DNA from: Sinomonas sp. ASV322
Lineage (GTDB): Bacteria; Actinomycetota; Actinomycetes; Actinomycetales; Micrococcaceae
Direction of reading: 5' to 3'
NCBI RefSeq assembly: GCF_030908245.1
Contig: NZ_JAVFJJ010000006.1
Location: 62,001-126,000, forward strand
Length of the DNA: 64,000 bases
Shown: positions 48,810-57,551 of the stretch, piece by piece
Position numbering within the stretch: the stretch's first letter is position 1
Layout of the letters: every line of letters starts with the position of its first letter
Translations under genes and position numbers: made by a program
Notes under the pieces: model-generated
What the model saw: the letters and a program-made list of their open reading frames with translations, nothing else
What the model was told of the DNA's origin: nothing
Databases searched by the model: none

Positions 48810-48859
48810 TTGACTCGGATTCACCGCCGACCTAACCTAAATTCATCACGTGATGAATT
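48810..48859 (+). promoter_or_regulatory. Consensus-like promoter with 20-bp palindromic operator
   Basis: TTGACT (48810-48815), a 17-nt spacer, and TAACCT (48833-48838) form a textbook sigma-70/SigA promoter. One base later begins the perfect palindrome AATTCATCACGTGATGAATT (48840-48859), placed over the expected transcription start. The operon's third gene encodes a TetR-type repressor, so this is probably its autoregulatory operator. Confidence 0.85.
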
Positions 48860-48900
48860 AATCGCTCAAGGCACGGTTCGAAGAGCCAGGAGTCAGTCAC

Positions 48901-49683
48901 ATGTCTCGATCACCAGCCCACCTCGCAGGCCTTCCTTCCACCTCGACCGGCCCGTCGCCGGCCATCGAATCCGACGGCCTCGTCGTGCGGCTCCGCCGCA
49001 CCGAGGTACTGCATGGCATCGGCTTCTCCGTTCCCGAGGGCCGTGTCACGGGCCTCCTCGGCCCCTCCGGGAGCGGCAAGAGCACCCTCATGCGCACGAT
49101 CATGGGCGTCCAGCGCATCGCCTCCGGGACGCTCAGCGTCCTCGGCAGGCCCGCTGGAACCGCGTCCCTGCGCCCCGAGATCGGCTACATGACCCAGAAC
49201 GCCGCCGTCTACGGCGATCTCACCGTCCTCGACAACGTCCGCTACTTCGCCGCGCTCCACGGCAAGAGCCGCGCCGCCGCACGCGAGGCGGTCGACGCCG
49301 TCGGCCTCACCGGCCTCGAGAGGCGCAAGGCCGTCGACCTCTCGGGAGGGCAGTTCAGCCGCGTGTCCCTCGCATGTGCGCTCGTGGGCCAGCCGAAGCT
49401 GCTCGTCCTCGACGAGCCCACCGTCGGCCTCGATCCCGTGCTGCGCGTCGACCTGTGGGAGCGCTTCCGGGCGCTGGCCGATCAGGGGACCACGCTCCTC
49501 GTCTCGAGCCACGTCATGGAGGAGGCGAGCCGCTGCGACACGCTCCTGCTCCTCCGGGAAGGACTCCTCGTCGGCCAGATGACCCCGGACGAGCTCCGCG
49601 AGCGCGGCCGGAGCCAAGACCTCGAGCAGGCCTTCCTCGGCATCATCCAGTCCGGCTCCAGCCGCGAGGAGAGTGTGGCATGA
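48901..49683 (+). CDS. ABC transporter ATP-binding protein
   Basis: 260 residues. Walker A GPSGSGKS at 54-61, signature LSGGQFSRVSLA (Phe where Gln or Lys is usual), Walker B LLVLDEPTVGLDP, switch SSHVMEEASRC. An AGGAG site lies 7 nt before ATG 48901. It belongs to a three-gene operon with an ABC-2 permease and a TetR regulator, pointing to export of a toxic or signalling compound. Confidence 0.92.
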   Translation: MSRSPAHLAGLPSTSTGPSPAIESDGLVVRLRRTEVLHGIGFSVPEGRVTGLLGPSGSGKSTLMRTIMGVQRIASGTLSVLGRPAGTASLRPEIGYMTQNAAVYGDLTVLDNVRYFAALHGKSRAAAREAVDAVGLTGLERRKAVDLSGGQFSRVSLACALVGQPKLLVLDEPTVGLDPVLRVDLWERFRALADQGTTLLVSSHVMEEASRCDTLLLLREGLLVGQMTPDELRERGRSQDLEQAFLGIIQSGSSREESVA

Positions 49684-50435
49684 ACCCCCGTATGCTCATG
49701 GCGACAACGGCCCGAGTCCTCAACCAGCTCCGGCACGACGAACGCAGCATCGCGCTGATCCTCGTCGTTCCGTCGGTGCTCCTCGCCGTCGTCTACTGGC
49801 TCTTCGAGAACGAGACGCTGCCCCCCGGGGTCCCGCATACGTTCAACCGCATCGGGCCGATCATGCTCGCGATCTTCCCCTTCGTGATCATGTTCCTCAT
49901 CACGTCGATCACGATGCTGCGGGAGCGCACGTCCGGCACACTCGAGCGGCTCATGACGACGCCAATCCACAAAGCCGATCTCCTCTTCGGGTACGGGATC
50001 GCGTTCGCGGTCATGGCGGCCCTCCAGTCGGTCGTCGCGACGGGCGTGGCCTACTGGCTCTTCAATCTCGACATCAAGGGCTACGGCGGGCTCGTGGTGC
50101 TCGTCGCCGTCGTCAACGCCGTGCTCGGCGTGTCCCTCGGCCTGTTCTGCAGCGCGTTCGCGCGGACGGAGTTCCAGGCCGTCCAGTTCATGCCGGTCGT
50201 CGTCATCCCGCAGATCCTGCTGTGCGGACTCTTCGTGGCACGCGACCGCATGAACGACGTCTTCCACGCCATCTCCGACTGGATGCCGCTCACGTATTCG
50301 GTCAAGGCGCTCCAGGAGATCACGGCGAACACGGACCCGACCGCCGAGATGTGGCGCGACCTCTGGATCATGGCCGGCGTCCTGTTCGGCGTGCTCGTCC
50401 TCGCGTCGCTCACGCTGCGCCGGAAGTCGTCATGA
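49680..50435 (+). CDS. ABC-2 type transporter permease
   Basis: 251 residues, six membrane helices. The start overlaps the ATPase stop as ATGA. TMLRERTSGTLERLMTTPIHKADLLFGYGIAF is the typical loop of NatB/DrrB-like drug exporters, and LPLTYSVKALQEI-type sequence (MPLTYSVKALQEITAN) closes the family region. Confidence 0.92.
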   Translation: MNPRMLMATTARVLNQLRHDERSIALILVVPSVLLAVVYWLFENETLPPGVPHTFNRIGPIMLAIFPFVIMFLITSITMLRERTSGTLERLMTTPIHKADLLFGYGIAFAVMAALQSVVATGVAYWLFNLDIKGYGGLVVLVAVVNAVLGVSLGLFCSAFARTEFQAVQFMPVVVIPQILLCGLFVARDRMNDVFHAISDWMPLTYSVKALQEITANTDPTAEMWRDLWIMAGVLFGVLVLASLTLRRKSS

Positions 50436-50445
50436 CGAGCGCCAC

Positions 50446-51078
50446 ATGATGGCTCGCCCGAAGGGGACGTCAGACCGCCGTGCTGCGATCGTCGACGCCG
50501 CGACCCGCCTCTTCGCGGACAAGGGGTACGACGGCGTGAGCCTCCGCGAAATCGCGCGCGAGGCAGGGGTCGACGCCGCCCTCGTGCACCACTACTTCGA
50601 CGGCAAGGAATCGCTCTTCTCGGCGTCCGTCGCGCTGCCGATCGAGCCCGAGATGATCATCGGCGGGATCGAGAGTTTCGCCCTCGCCGACCGCGGACGC
50701 TTCGTGGCCCACGCGATCGTGCGGCTATGGGAGGGGCCTCAGCGCCACGCACTTGCCGCGTTCTTCCGCTCGACGATCAGTTCGACGACGCGCTCGCGGC
50801 TCCTCGCCGACGTCGCGCGTCGGCGGATCCTCGCACGGATCGCTGAGGGCATGCCGGGCGACCGCGCCGAACGCGACCTCCGGGTGTCGATGGCCGCGAC
50901 GCAAGTGGTCGGCTTCATGATCGCGCGCTATATCGTGCGCCTCGAACCGCTCGCCTCCCTGCCCGCCGACGAGGCCGAGGCGCTCCTCGCCCCAGCCATC
51001 CAGCGGCACCTCACGGGCCCGCTGCCCTCGATCAGGCCGGAGCCCCCTGAGAGTCGAGTGCGGCGAACGTCGAGCTGA
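50446..51078 (+). CDS. TetR family transcriptional regulator
   Basis: 210 residues (ATG 50446 or the adjacent 50449). N-terminal helix-turn-helix at about 13-60: AIVDAATRLFADKGYDGVSLREIAREAGVD then HYFDGKESLF. The C-terminal ligand domain is generic, of the TetR_C_17-like kind. As the last gene of the ABC operon it probably represses the operon from the palindrome at 48840. Its 3' end overlaps the convergent lipoprotein gene by 47 nt. Confidence 0.92.
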   Translation: MMARPKGTSDRRAAIVDAATRLFADKGYDGVSLREIAREAGVDAALVHHYFDGKESLFSASVALPIEPEMIIGGIESFALADRGRFVAHAIVRLWEGPQRHALAAFFRSTISSTTRSRLLADVARRRILARIAEGMPGDRAERDLRVSMAATQVVGFMIARYIVRLEPLASLPADEAEALLAPAIQRHLTGPLPSIRPEPPESRVRRTSS

Positions 51079-51802
51079 CGAGGGCCGTGACCTTGTCGAC
51101 CGACGACGGCGAATCAGCCCCGGGCGCCGCAAGGTTCACCGTCACCTCGGTCGATCCCTTGACCGCCGTGACGGAAAGCGTTGTCTGAGCGGTTCCGGCA
51201 GAATCGACAATTCCCACCGAGCCCATCGCCTTTGCCCCGGGGACGCTCACCTCCACGAGTTTGACCGAGGCATGCGCCGAAAAGCCGCCGATGCGCATCG
51301 TCACGTCCGAGCAGATCGAAGCGACGCTCGCATCCACCGGGAGCAGGCGCTCGAGCGCTTCGACCGATGGAAAGCTCACGACGTGGACGGTAAGCGAACG
51401 GGACGAGTTGGACCGGTCCGAGGCGAGCATCCCCAGGTTTGCCTCCGACACGACCTTCGACATGTCGGTCTGGAACACACGGGCGCATGCCGGGGGCTGC
51501 ACGTCGAGCAGCTTCATGGCCTCCTTGGCCTGAGGGATGATCTTGGCGAAGTCAGCCTGCCCGATGACCTGCCCGGTGATCCCCTGGTCGGCCTTGACCT
51601 TCGTGAGGGCCGCCTGAATCGCTCGATCGGAGTAGACCGCCGGAGTCGGCGTCGGGCTTGGCGTCCGACTCGCCGTCGGGCTCTGAGCGGACGACGGCGC
51701 GTTCGCGCCTTCCTGAGCTCCTGGCGCCGAGCAGGCCGAAAGCGAAAGAACAGCGACGGCGAGAGCGGTTGCGAATAAGGACGCGGGGCGCAGAATGGCC
51801 AC
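51032..51802 (-). CDS. Putative lipoprotein, unknown function
   Basis: 256 residues from GTG 51802, with a GGGGGGA site. The signal peptide ends in lipobox LSAC (C24); a Ser/Thr/Pro linker (SPTASRTPSPTPTP) follows, then an alpha/beta domain of about 190 residues with two cysteines (CARVFQTD, SICSDV). No family recognised. It is probably anchored on the outer face of the membrane. Confidence 0.75.
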   Translation of the reverse strand: MAILRPASLFATALAVAVLSLSACSAPGAQEGANAPSSAQSPTASRTPSPTPTPAVYSDRAIQAALTKVKADQGITGQVIGQADFAKIIPQAKEAMKLLDVQPPACARVFQTDMSKVVSEANLGMLASDRSNSSRSLTVHVVSFPSVEALERLLPVDASVASICSDVTMRIGGFSAHASVKLVEVSVPGAKAMGSVGIVDSAGTAQTTLSVTAVKGSTEVTVNLAAPGADSPSSVDKVTALVSSTFAALDSQGAPA

Positions 51803-51855
51803 TTGAATCCCCCCAATTGTGACTACGGTGGCGCCAGAGTACGCGGTAGGGCGAG

Positions 51856-52737
51856 CTAGAACAAGACCGTCGCGAACGTCCCGACCCGTTCGAAGCCGAC
51901 GCGCTCGTAGCAGGCCCGCGCGCGGTAGTTGTAGTCGTTGACGTAGAGGCTCACGATGGGGGCCAGTCTGCGGGCAAAGGCGACGACGGCGGCCATCCCG
52001 CCGTGGCTCAGGCCCATTCCCCGGTGGCTCGGGTTGACCCACACGCCCTGGACCTGGGTGACGGCGGAGGAGACGGCGCCAAGCTCTGCCTTGAACAGGA
52101 CCTGGCCGTCGTCGCCGAAGCGGGCCATCGAGTGGCCTTGCTGGACGAGCTGCCGGACGCGGCGGTAGTAGTTGTCGCTTCCTCCGGCCACGGGGGAATA
52201 GCCGACTTCCTCCTCGAACATCGCGACGCAGGCGGGGGCCACGGCGTCGAAATCGTCGAGGGTCGTGATGCGGACGAGCGGGTCGGGATGCACTGCCGGG
52301 CCGCCCTCGAGGGCCATGAGCGGCTGGACCGGGCGAACGTCCCGCGCCCGGCGCCCGGGGAGCTCGTTGTACAGCGCGAGGGTCGCCTCGGCTGGACCGA
52401 AAATGGAGGCGAATCTGCGATCCGCGGCACGGATGGTCTCGGCGAAGGCCGGCGCGTCAGCCTCGCCCATGCTCACGGGCACGATGTTGGCGCCCAGCCA
52501 GCACGCCGCTGTGAGCCGCCCATCGCCGTCGAACGCGCCGATGATCTCGGCGCCGCTCGCGGTCGGGCCCGCCGTGCCGGCGGCCAGGACGTGGGCCGCG
52601 ATGAAGACGTTCGCGACCGGGTCCTCGGCCGCGAGCTCGCACAGCTCGAGGGTGTCCTCGTGCTCTAGCGTCCGGACTTGCCTCTCGCCCTTACGAGACG
52701 GTGACCACGGGGCCGCCCGCTGCAGCATCTTCGCCAT
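51856..52737 (-). CDS. GNAT acetyltransferase with N-terminal DUF4081-like domain
   Basis: 293 residues. The C-terminal GNAT fold shows the acetyl-CoA loop [21 protein letters not shown] and the closing [22 protein letters not shown]; the N-terminal half is the DUF4081-type domain common in actinobacteria. The start overlaps the ispG 3' end by 47 nt; ATG 52728 is an alternative with better ribosome-site spacing. It regularly follows ispG in this group. The substrate is unknown. Confidence 0.88.
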   Translation of the reverse strand: MAKMLQRAAPWSPSRKGERQVRTLEHEDTLELCELAAEDPVANVFIAAHVLAAGTAGPTASGAEIIGAFDGDGRLTAACWLGANIVPVSMGEADAPAFAETIRAADRRFASIFGPAEATLALYNELPGRRARDVRPVQPLMALEGGPAVHPDPLVRITTLDDFDAVAPACVAMFEEEVGYSPVAGGSDNYYRRVRQLVQQGHSMARFGDDGQVLFKAELGAVSSAVTQVQGVWVNPSHRGMGLSHGGMAAVVAFARRLAPIVSLYVNDYNYRARACYERVGFERVGTFATVLF

Positions 52738-53857
52738 CGGCCTCCCCCATCTCCTCGGCGATCTTCATCGCCTCTTCGATCAGTGTCTCCACGATCTCGC
52801 TCTCGGGAACAGTCTTGATGACTTCTCCCTTCACAAAGATCTGGCCCTTGCCGTTGCCGGAGGCCACGCCGAGATCGGCCTCGCGGGCCTCCCCCGGACC
52901 GTTGACGACGCAGCCCATCACCGCGACGCGCAGCGGGAACGTCATGCCATCGAGACCCGCCGTGACCTCCTCGGCGAGCTTGTACACATCGACCTGCGCG
53001 CGTCCGCACGAAGGGCACGAGACGATCTCGAGCCGGCGCGGGCGGAGGTTGAGGGCCTGGAGGATCTGGATGCCGACCTTGACCTCCTCCACGGGAGGCG
53101 CCGAAAGCGAGACGCGGATCGTGTCGCCGATCCCCTTCGAGAGGAGAGCCCCGAACGCCGTCGCCGACTTGATCGTGCCCTGGAACGCAGGCCCAGCCTC
53201 AGTCACGCCCAGGTGAAGTGGCCAGTCGCCGCTCTCCGCCAGCATCTCGTACGCGCGGACCATGACGACCGGGTCGTTGTGCTTGACCGAGATCTTGAAG
53301 TCGTGGAAGTCGTGCTCCTCGAAGAGGCTCGCCTCCCACACCGCGCTCTCGACGAGCGCCTCGGGCGTGGCCTTGCCGTACTTCTTGAGCAGGCGGGCGT
53401 CGAGCGAGCCCGCGTTGACGCCGATCCTGATCGACGTGCCGTGGTCCTTCGCGGCCTGGGCGATCTCCCTGACCTGGTCGTCGAACTTGCGGATGTTGCC
53501 CGGGTTCACCCGGACCGCGGCGCAGCCCGCCTCGATCGCCGCGAAGACGTACTTCGGCTGGAAATGGATGTCCGCGATGACCGGGATCTGAGACTTCTTC
53601 GCGATGATCGGCAGGGCCTCGGCGTCGTCGGCCGACGGGCACGCGACGCGCACGATGTCGCAGCCGGCCGCGGTGAGCTCGGCGATCTGCTGGAGGGTCG
53701 CGTTGATGTCCGTCGTCGGCGTCGTCGTCATGGACTGGACGCTGATCGGCGACTCGGAGCCGACCCCCACGGACCCCACACGGATCTGCCGGGTCTGGCG
53801 CCGAGGGGCGAGGACCGGCGGCGGGGCGGACGGCATTCCGAGGCTGACCGAAGTCAC
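52691..53857 (-). CDS. ispG: (E)-4-hydroxy-3-methylbut-2-enyl-diphosphate synthase
   Basis: 388 residues, [4Fe-4S] enzyme of the MEP isoprenoid pathway. The N-terminal barrel starts [21 protein letters not shown]; cluster cysteines are in [11 protein letters not shown] and [14 protein letters not shown]. The C-terminal tail is acidic. It is preceded by dxr and rseP in the same direction, so two MEP enzymes are encoded within 4 kb. Confidence 0.96.
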   Translation of the reverse strand: MTSVSLGMPSAPPPVLAPRRQTRQIRVGSVGVGSESPISVQSMTTTPTTDINATLQQIAELTAAGCDIVRVACPSADDAEALPIIAKKSQIPVIADIHFQPKYVFAAIEAGCAAVRVNPGNIRKFDDQVREIAQAAKDHGTSIRIGVNAGSLDARLLKKYGKATPEALVESAVWEASLFEEHDFHDFKISVKHNDPVVMVRAYEMLAESGDWPLHLGVTEAGPAFQGTIKSATAFGALLSKGIGDTIRVSLSAPPVEEVKVGIQILQALNLRPRRLEIVSCPSCGRAQVDVYKLAEEVTAGLDGMTFPLRVAVMGCVVNGPGEAREADLGVASGNGKGQIFVKGEVIKTVPESEIVETLIEEAMKIAEEMGEADGEDAAAGGPVVTVS

Positions 53858-53905
53858 GAAGAGCTCCTTGCTTAGTGGTGCGTCGGGTCTTGAGGGCTGG
53901 GTCTT

Positions 53906-54196
53906 TTAGAACTGGGAGGCGAGCGGACCGCTCACGGGGTTCCACGCGACGGCCGAGCTGCTGGCGAGGAGTCCCTCGACCGCGAACGGGTCCTGCGCCA
54001 GAAGCGTGTCGAGGGTTTCGGCGTCGTCGGCCTTGAACAGCAGGAGCGCACCGGTGCCGTCCTCGTACGGGCCGCTTGCGAGGAGCAACCCCTTCTCTGC
54101 GATGCTTGCGAGCCAGCCCCGGTGGTCAGCGCGGACCTCGTCGCGGCGCGCGGCGGTCGAGACGTCATAGAGGTATTCAACGGCGAAGACGGTCAT
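53906..54196 (-). CDS. YciI family protein
   Basis: 96 residues, ferredoxin-like YciI fold: FAVEYLYDVSTAARRDEVRADHRGWLASIAEKGLLLASGPYEDGTGALLLF with the conserved His-Asp type pair (R-x-x-H-x-x-W). Small cytosolic protein, function not established. It lies between rseP and ispG on the same strand. Confidence 0.88.
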   Translation of the reverse strand: MTVFAVEYLYDVSTAARRDEVRADHRGWLASIAEKGLLLASGPYEDGTGALLLFKADDAETLDTLLAQDPFAVEGLLASSSAVAWNPVSGPLASQF

Positions 54197-54229
54197 GCCA
54201 CCAGACTATCCCCTCGGGACTGGGCCGGT

Positions 54230-55561
54230 TCAGCCGAAGAGCTTCACGGGCTTCACGATGTCCGCGTAGATGAGCAGGACACTCATGACGATGAGCACGC
54301 TTGCCACGGCGTACGTGAGCGGGAGGAGCTTCGCGATGTCGAACGGTCCCGGGTCCGGCTTCTTGAGCCACTTCGCGACCCGGCGCCGGACGCCCTCGTA
54401 GAGCGCCCCCGCGACATGCCCGCCGTCGAGCGGGAGCAGCGGGACGAGATTGAACACTGCGAGCGCGAGGTTGACTCCCCCGAGGATGCTGACGAGCGTC
54501 GCGATGCGCGCCGAGAGCGGGACGTCCTCGAGCGCGGCGACCTCGCCCGCCACGCGGCCGACGCCGACGACGCTGATCGGCCCGTTCGGGTCCCGCGGCT
54601 CGTTGCTGAACGCGGCCTGGGCGACGGCGATCACCCGGGCGGGCAGATTGACGACGACGCCGGCCACCTGGACGATGTTCTCGCCCACGGCGGGGAGGAC
54701 GGCCGTCGCGGGCTGCGGCGTCGTTGCCTGCTTCGAGCCGATGCCGATGAACCCGGACTCGGTCGTCTTGTAGCTGCCGTCCGAATTCTTGGCGGGCTGG
54801 CCGTCCGAACCAACGACGGCGACCTTGTTGAGCACGGGCGTGATCGTCAGGTCGACGGTGCTGTCGCCGCGCTTGACGGTGATGCCGACGGTCTTCCCGG
54901 CCGACGCACGGATCCACGAGGAAAGCTGATCCCAGCCCGTGACTTCCTTTCCGTCGAAGCGGATGACCGTGTCGCCAGGCTTGAGCCCGGCCGCGGCGGC
55001 AGGCGTCCTCTTGCACGTCGAGGTATCGGCGGGCGCCCGCTCATTGGACGCGACCATGCACGCCGAGACGCTCGCGACCTGGGTCGTCGGCTGCGGGATT
55101 CCGAACCCCATGAGGACGATCGCCATGAAAAGGATCCCGAGAAGAATGTTCATCGCGGGACCGCCGAGCATGATGATGATCTTCTTCCACACCGGAAGCT
55201 GGTAGAAGAGCCGCCCGTGGTCTTCGGGGCGCACCTCCTCATGCGCCTGATCTCGCGCAGCCTCCGCGAGCCCCTGGAAGATGCCCGTGCTCGACTGGCG
55301 CACCGATCCGTCACGCCGGTTCGGCGGGTACATCCCCACCATCTGCACGTAGCCGCCGAGTGGGAGCGCTTTGATCCCGTACTCGGTCTCGCCTTTGCGG
55401 GTCGACCAGATCGTCGGCCCGAAACCGATCATGTAGCGGGTCACGCGCACCTTGAACAGCTTGGCCGGGATAAGGTGCCCGATCTCGTGGAGGGCGATCG
55501 AGACGGCGATTCCGACGGCGACGAACACGACGCCGAGAATGAAGAGAACAGTGGGATTCAT
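54230..55561 (-). CDS. rseP: Site-2 intramembrane metalloprotease (RseP/Rip1 type)
   Basis: 443 residues. Zinc motif H25-E-I-G-H29 in the first membrane helix, third ligand in NLVPLLPLDGGH, and a periplasmic-side PDZ domain (AAAAGLKPGDTVIRFDGKEVTGWDQL). It cleaves anti-sigma factors and other membrane substrates. ATG 55561 shares one base with the dxr stop (TGATG), indicating coupling. The symbol follows E. coli; the mycobacterial orthologue is Rip1. Confidence 0.94.
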   Translation of the reverse strand: MNPTVLFILGVVFVAVGIAVSIALHEIGHLIPAKLFKVRVTRYMIGFGPTIWSTRKGETEYGIKALPLGGYVQMVGMYPPNRRDGSVRQSSTGIFQGLAEAARDQAHEEVRPEDHGRLFYQLPVWKKIIIMLGGPAMNILLGILFMAIVLMGFGIPQPTTQVASVSACMVASNERAPADTSTCKRTPAAAAGLKPGDTVIRFDGKEVTGWDQLSSWIRASAGKTVGITVKRGDSTVDLTITPVLNKVAVVGSDGQPAKNSDGSYKTTESGFIGIGSKQATTPQPATAVLPAVGENIVQVAGVVVNLPARVIAVAQAAFSNEPRDPNGPISVVGVGRVAGEVAALEDVPLSARIATLVSILGGVNLALAVFNLVPLLPLDGGHVAGALYEGVRRRVAKWLKKPDPGPFDIAKLLPLTYAVASVLIVMSVLLIYADIVKPVKLFG

Positions 55562-56784
55562 CAGCTAGCCAAACGCTCGTGGGCGCGCTTCCGTGCCCAT
55601 TCTTCGGCGGCGAGGACCGTTTCCACAGACATTTCCGAGGATCCACCGTGCTCGGACAGCACGGCCTCGACCGTGTCGACGATGTCGAGGAAGCCGATCC
55701 GGCCGTCATGGAAGGCCTCGACGGCCTCCTCGTTGGCGGCGTTGAACACCGCCGGGAACGTGCTGCCCTGCTTCGCCGCGTCCTTGGCGAGGTCGACCGC
55801 AGGGAAGGCCCGCGCGTCGAGCGGTTCGAACGTCCACGCCGTCGCCCGGCTCCAGTCGCACGCGCTCGCGGCGTGCGGAACACGGTCCGGCCACCCGAGG
55901 CCAAGCGCGATCGGCAGCCGCATGTCGGGAGGCGAGGCCTGGGCGACGATCGAACCATCCGTGAACTGCACCATTGAGTGGACGACCGACTGCGGATGGA
56001 CGACGACGTCGATCGCCTCGAGCGCGACGCCGAACAGCAGATGCGCTTCGATGACCTCGAGGCCCTTGTTGACGAGCGTCGCGGAGTTGGTCGTGACGAC
56101 CTTCCCCATGTCCCACGTCGGGTGGTTGAGCGCCTCGGCTGGCGTGACGTGTTCGAGCTGGGCCCGGCTGCGCCCCCGAAACGGCCCTCCCGACGCCGTG
56201 AGGATGAGCCGCTCGACCTCGTCTGCCCGCCCCGCGCGCAAGCACTGGGCGATCGCCGAGTGCTCGGAGTCCACGGGAACGATCTGGCCGGGCGCCGCAG
56301 CCGCCGTCACGAGCGATCCACCGACGATAAGGCTCTCCTTGTTCGCGAGCGCGAGCGTCGCGCCCGAGGCGAGCGCCGCGAGCGTGGGCCCGAGGCCGAT
56401 GCTGCCCGTGATTCCGTTGAGGACGACGTCGGCCGGCCCGCTTGCGCCGCTCCACGCGGCGATGTGGGTCGAGGCGTCGGGGCCGCCGAAGAGCTCAGGC
56501 TCGTAGTCCGTCATGCCTTCCGCCGCGGCGGCCCCGCTGATGAGGCCCCGGAGCTCGTCGATGTTCCCCTCTGCGATCCCCACCGCCTCGGCACGCGTGT
56601 GCGCCGCCTGCCGGGCAAGGAGCGCGAGGTTGCCGCCCCCGGCGCTCAGCGCCGTCACCCGGAATCGCTGCGGCGCGCCGTCGACGACGTCAATCGCCTG
56701 AGTGCCGATGCTCCCTGTCGATCCGAGGATGATGACAGAGCGCTGCTCAGCAGGGCGTTCGGCGGGCGGCTCAGGGATCTGCAT
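55561..56784 (-). CDS. dxr: 1-deoxy-D-xylulose-5-phosphate reductoisomerase
   Basis: 407 residues. NADPH motif GSTGSIGTQ at 21-29; substrate and metal residues in VDSEHSAIAQCL, LTASGGPFRG and HPTWDMGKVVTTNSATLVNKGLEVIEAHLLFG; VVHPQSVVHSMVQFTDGS and AANEEAVEAF close the catalytic part. ATG 56784 gives the standard length; the frame upstream is unrelated sequence shared with the cassette B promoter. Confidence 0.96.
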   Translation of the reverse strand: MQIPEPPAERPAEQRSVIILGSTGSIGTQAIDVVDGAPQRFRVTALSAGGGNLALLARQAAHTRAEAVGIAEGNIDELRGLISGAAAAEGMTDYEPELFGGPDASTHIAAWSGASGPADVVLNGITGSIGLGPTLAALASGATLALANKESLIVGGSLVTAAAAPGQIVPVDSEHSAIAQCLRAGRADEVERLILTASGGPFRGRSRAQLEHVTPAEALNHPTWDMGKVVTTNSATLVNKGLEVIEAHLLFGVALEAIDVVVHPQSVVHSMVQFTDGSIVAQASPPDMRLPIALGLGWPDRVPHAASACDWSRATAWTFEPLDARAFPAVDLAKDAAKQGSTFPAVFNAANEEAVEAFHDGRIGFLDIVDTVEAVLSEHGGSSEMSVETVLAAEEWARKRAHERLAS

Positions 56785-56824
56785 GGCACCATTCAACCGC
56801 AGAAGCCCGACATGTACGGCTGCC

Positions 56825-56865
56825 TGTGGATAACTCCCACCACGCTGCCATGCGACCTGTAGACT
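56825..56865 (+). promoter_or_regulatory. Cassette B promoter: TGTGGATAAC-N25-TAGACT
   Basis: TGTGGATAAC (56825-56834; complement holds TTATCCACA) and TAGACT (56860-56865) are separated by exactly 25 nt, as at cassette A, with an unrelated spacer. The leader then shares CCGCACCG...GGGCGC with cassette A and ends in a GGGGGA ribosome site before the ATG. Confidence 0.6.
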
Positions 56866-56935
56866 GCTTGAACGTCCCGGAACCGCACCGTTCTTGGGCG
56901 CTCTCTTTCGCACCGGAGAAACTTTTGGGGGACAC

Positions 56936-57550
56936 ATGGCGCTGCGCCGCGCGTTTCGCGCACTCCTGCCCACGGCACTTCTCGCTCTCCTGCTGCCCTT
57001 GTCTGGCTGTGGCGGTGCGCCGCAGGCCGACGGGCCGTCCGTCTCCGGGTCGCAGGGATCCACGCCCACCCCGGACCCCCGGCCCACGCCCGCCAGCTCC
57101 AAGGGCCCGGCCCGCAACCTGCCCAGACCCGTGCTGCCCGAGGCGGCGAAGCAGAACACCAAGGAGGGCTTCGCGGCGTTCACGCAGTACTGGTTCGACA
57201 CAGTGACGTACGGGCTTGAGACGGGCGACAGCAGCGCTCTGCGCGAGATTTCCCTGCCCGACTGCCAGATGTGCAACGGCTATATCGAACAATCGGACAA
57301 GGTAAAGCAGGGGATCGGATGGCACGTAGGTCCACGATGGACGGTCTCGACCTTCACCTCGGATATGAGCGTTGATCCTTACAAGCAAGCATTGGGATAC
57401 TTCTTCTTGACTGAATCACCGTCTGAGGACTACGACCGGTCCGGCCGTCTTACAGAACGGCTCGAGCCGGAACGAGACACACATCCGAAGGCCATTTACG
57501 CAGTCCATAAAGATGGCCGCTGGCTAGCCGCTCAAGCTGGTCAGGCCTGA
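56936..57550 (+). CDS. Cassette B: DUF6318-type lipoprotein
   Basis: 204 residues from ATG 56936 (GGGGGA site 5 nt upstream; an in-frame upstream ATG lacks support). Lipobox LSGC with C25, the same Thr/Pro linker as cassette A, then FAAFTQYWFDTVTYGLETGD and a C-Q-M-C pair. The first ~110 residues are close to the cassette A lipoprotein, the rest is diverged but colinear (GWHVGPRWTVSTF against GWSVGPRRTVSSF). The PKD-like gene starts one base after its stop. Confidence 0.82.
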   Translation: MALRRAFRALLPTALLALLLPLSGCGGAPQADGPSVSGSQGSTPTPDPRPTPASSKGPARNLPRPVLPEAAKQNTKEGFAAFTQYWFDTVTYGLETGDSSALREISLPDCQMCNGYIEQSDKVKQGIGWHVGPRWTVSTFTSDMSVDPYKQALGYFFLTESPSEDYDRSGRLTERLEPERDTHPKAIYAVHKDGRWLAAQAGQA

Positions 57551-57551
57551 G

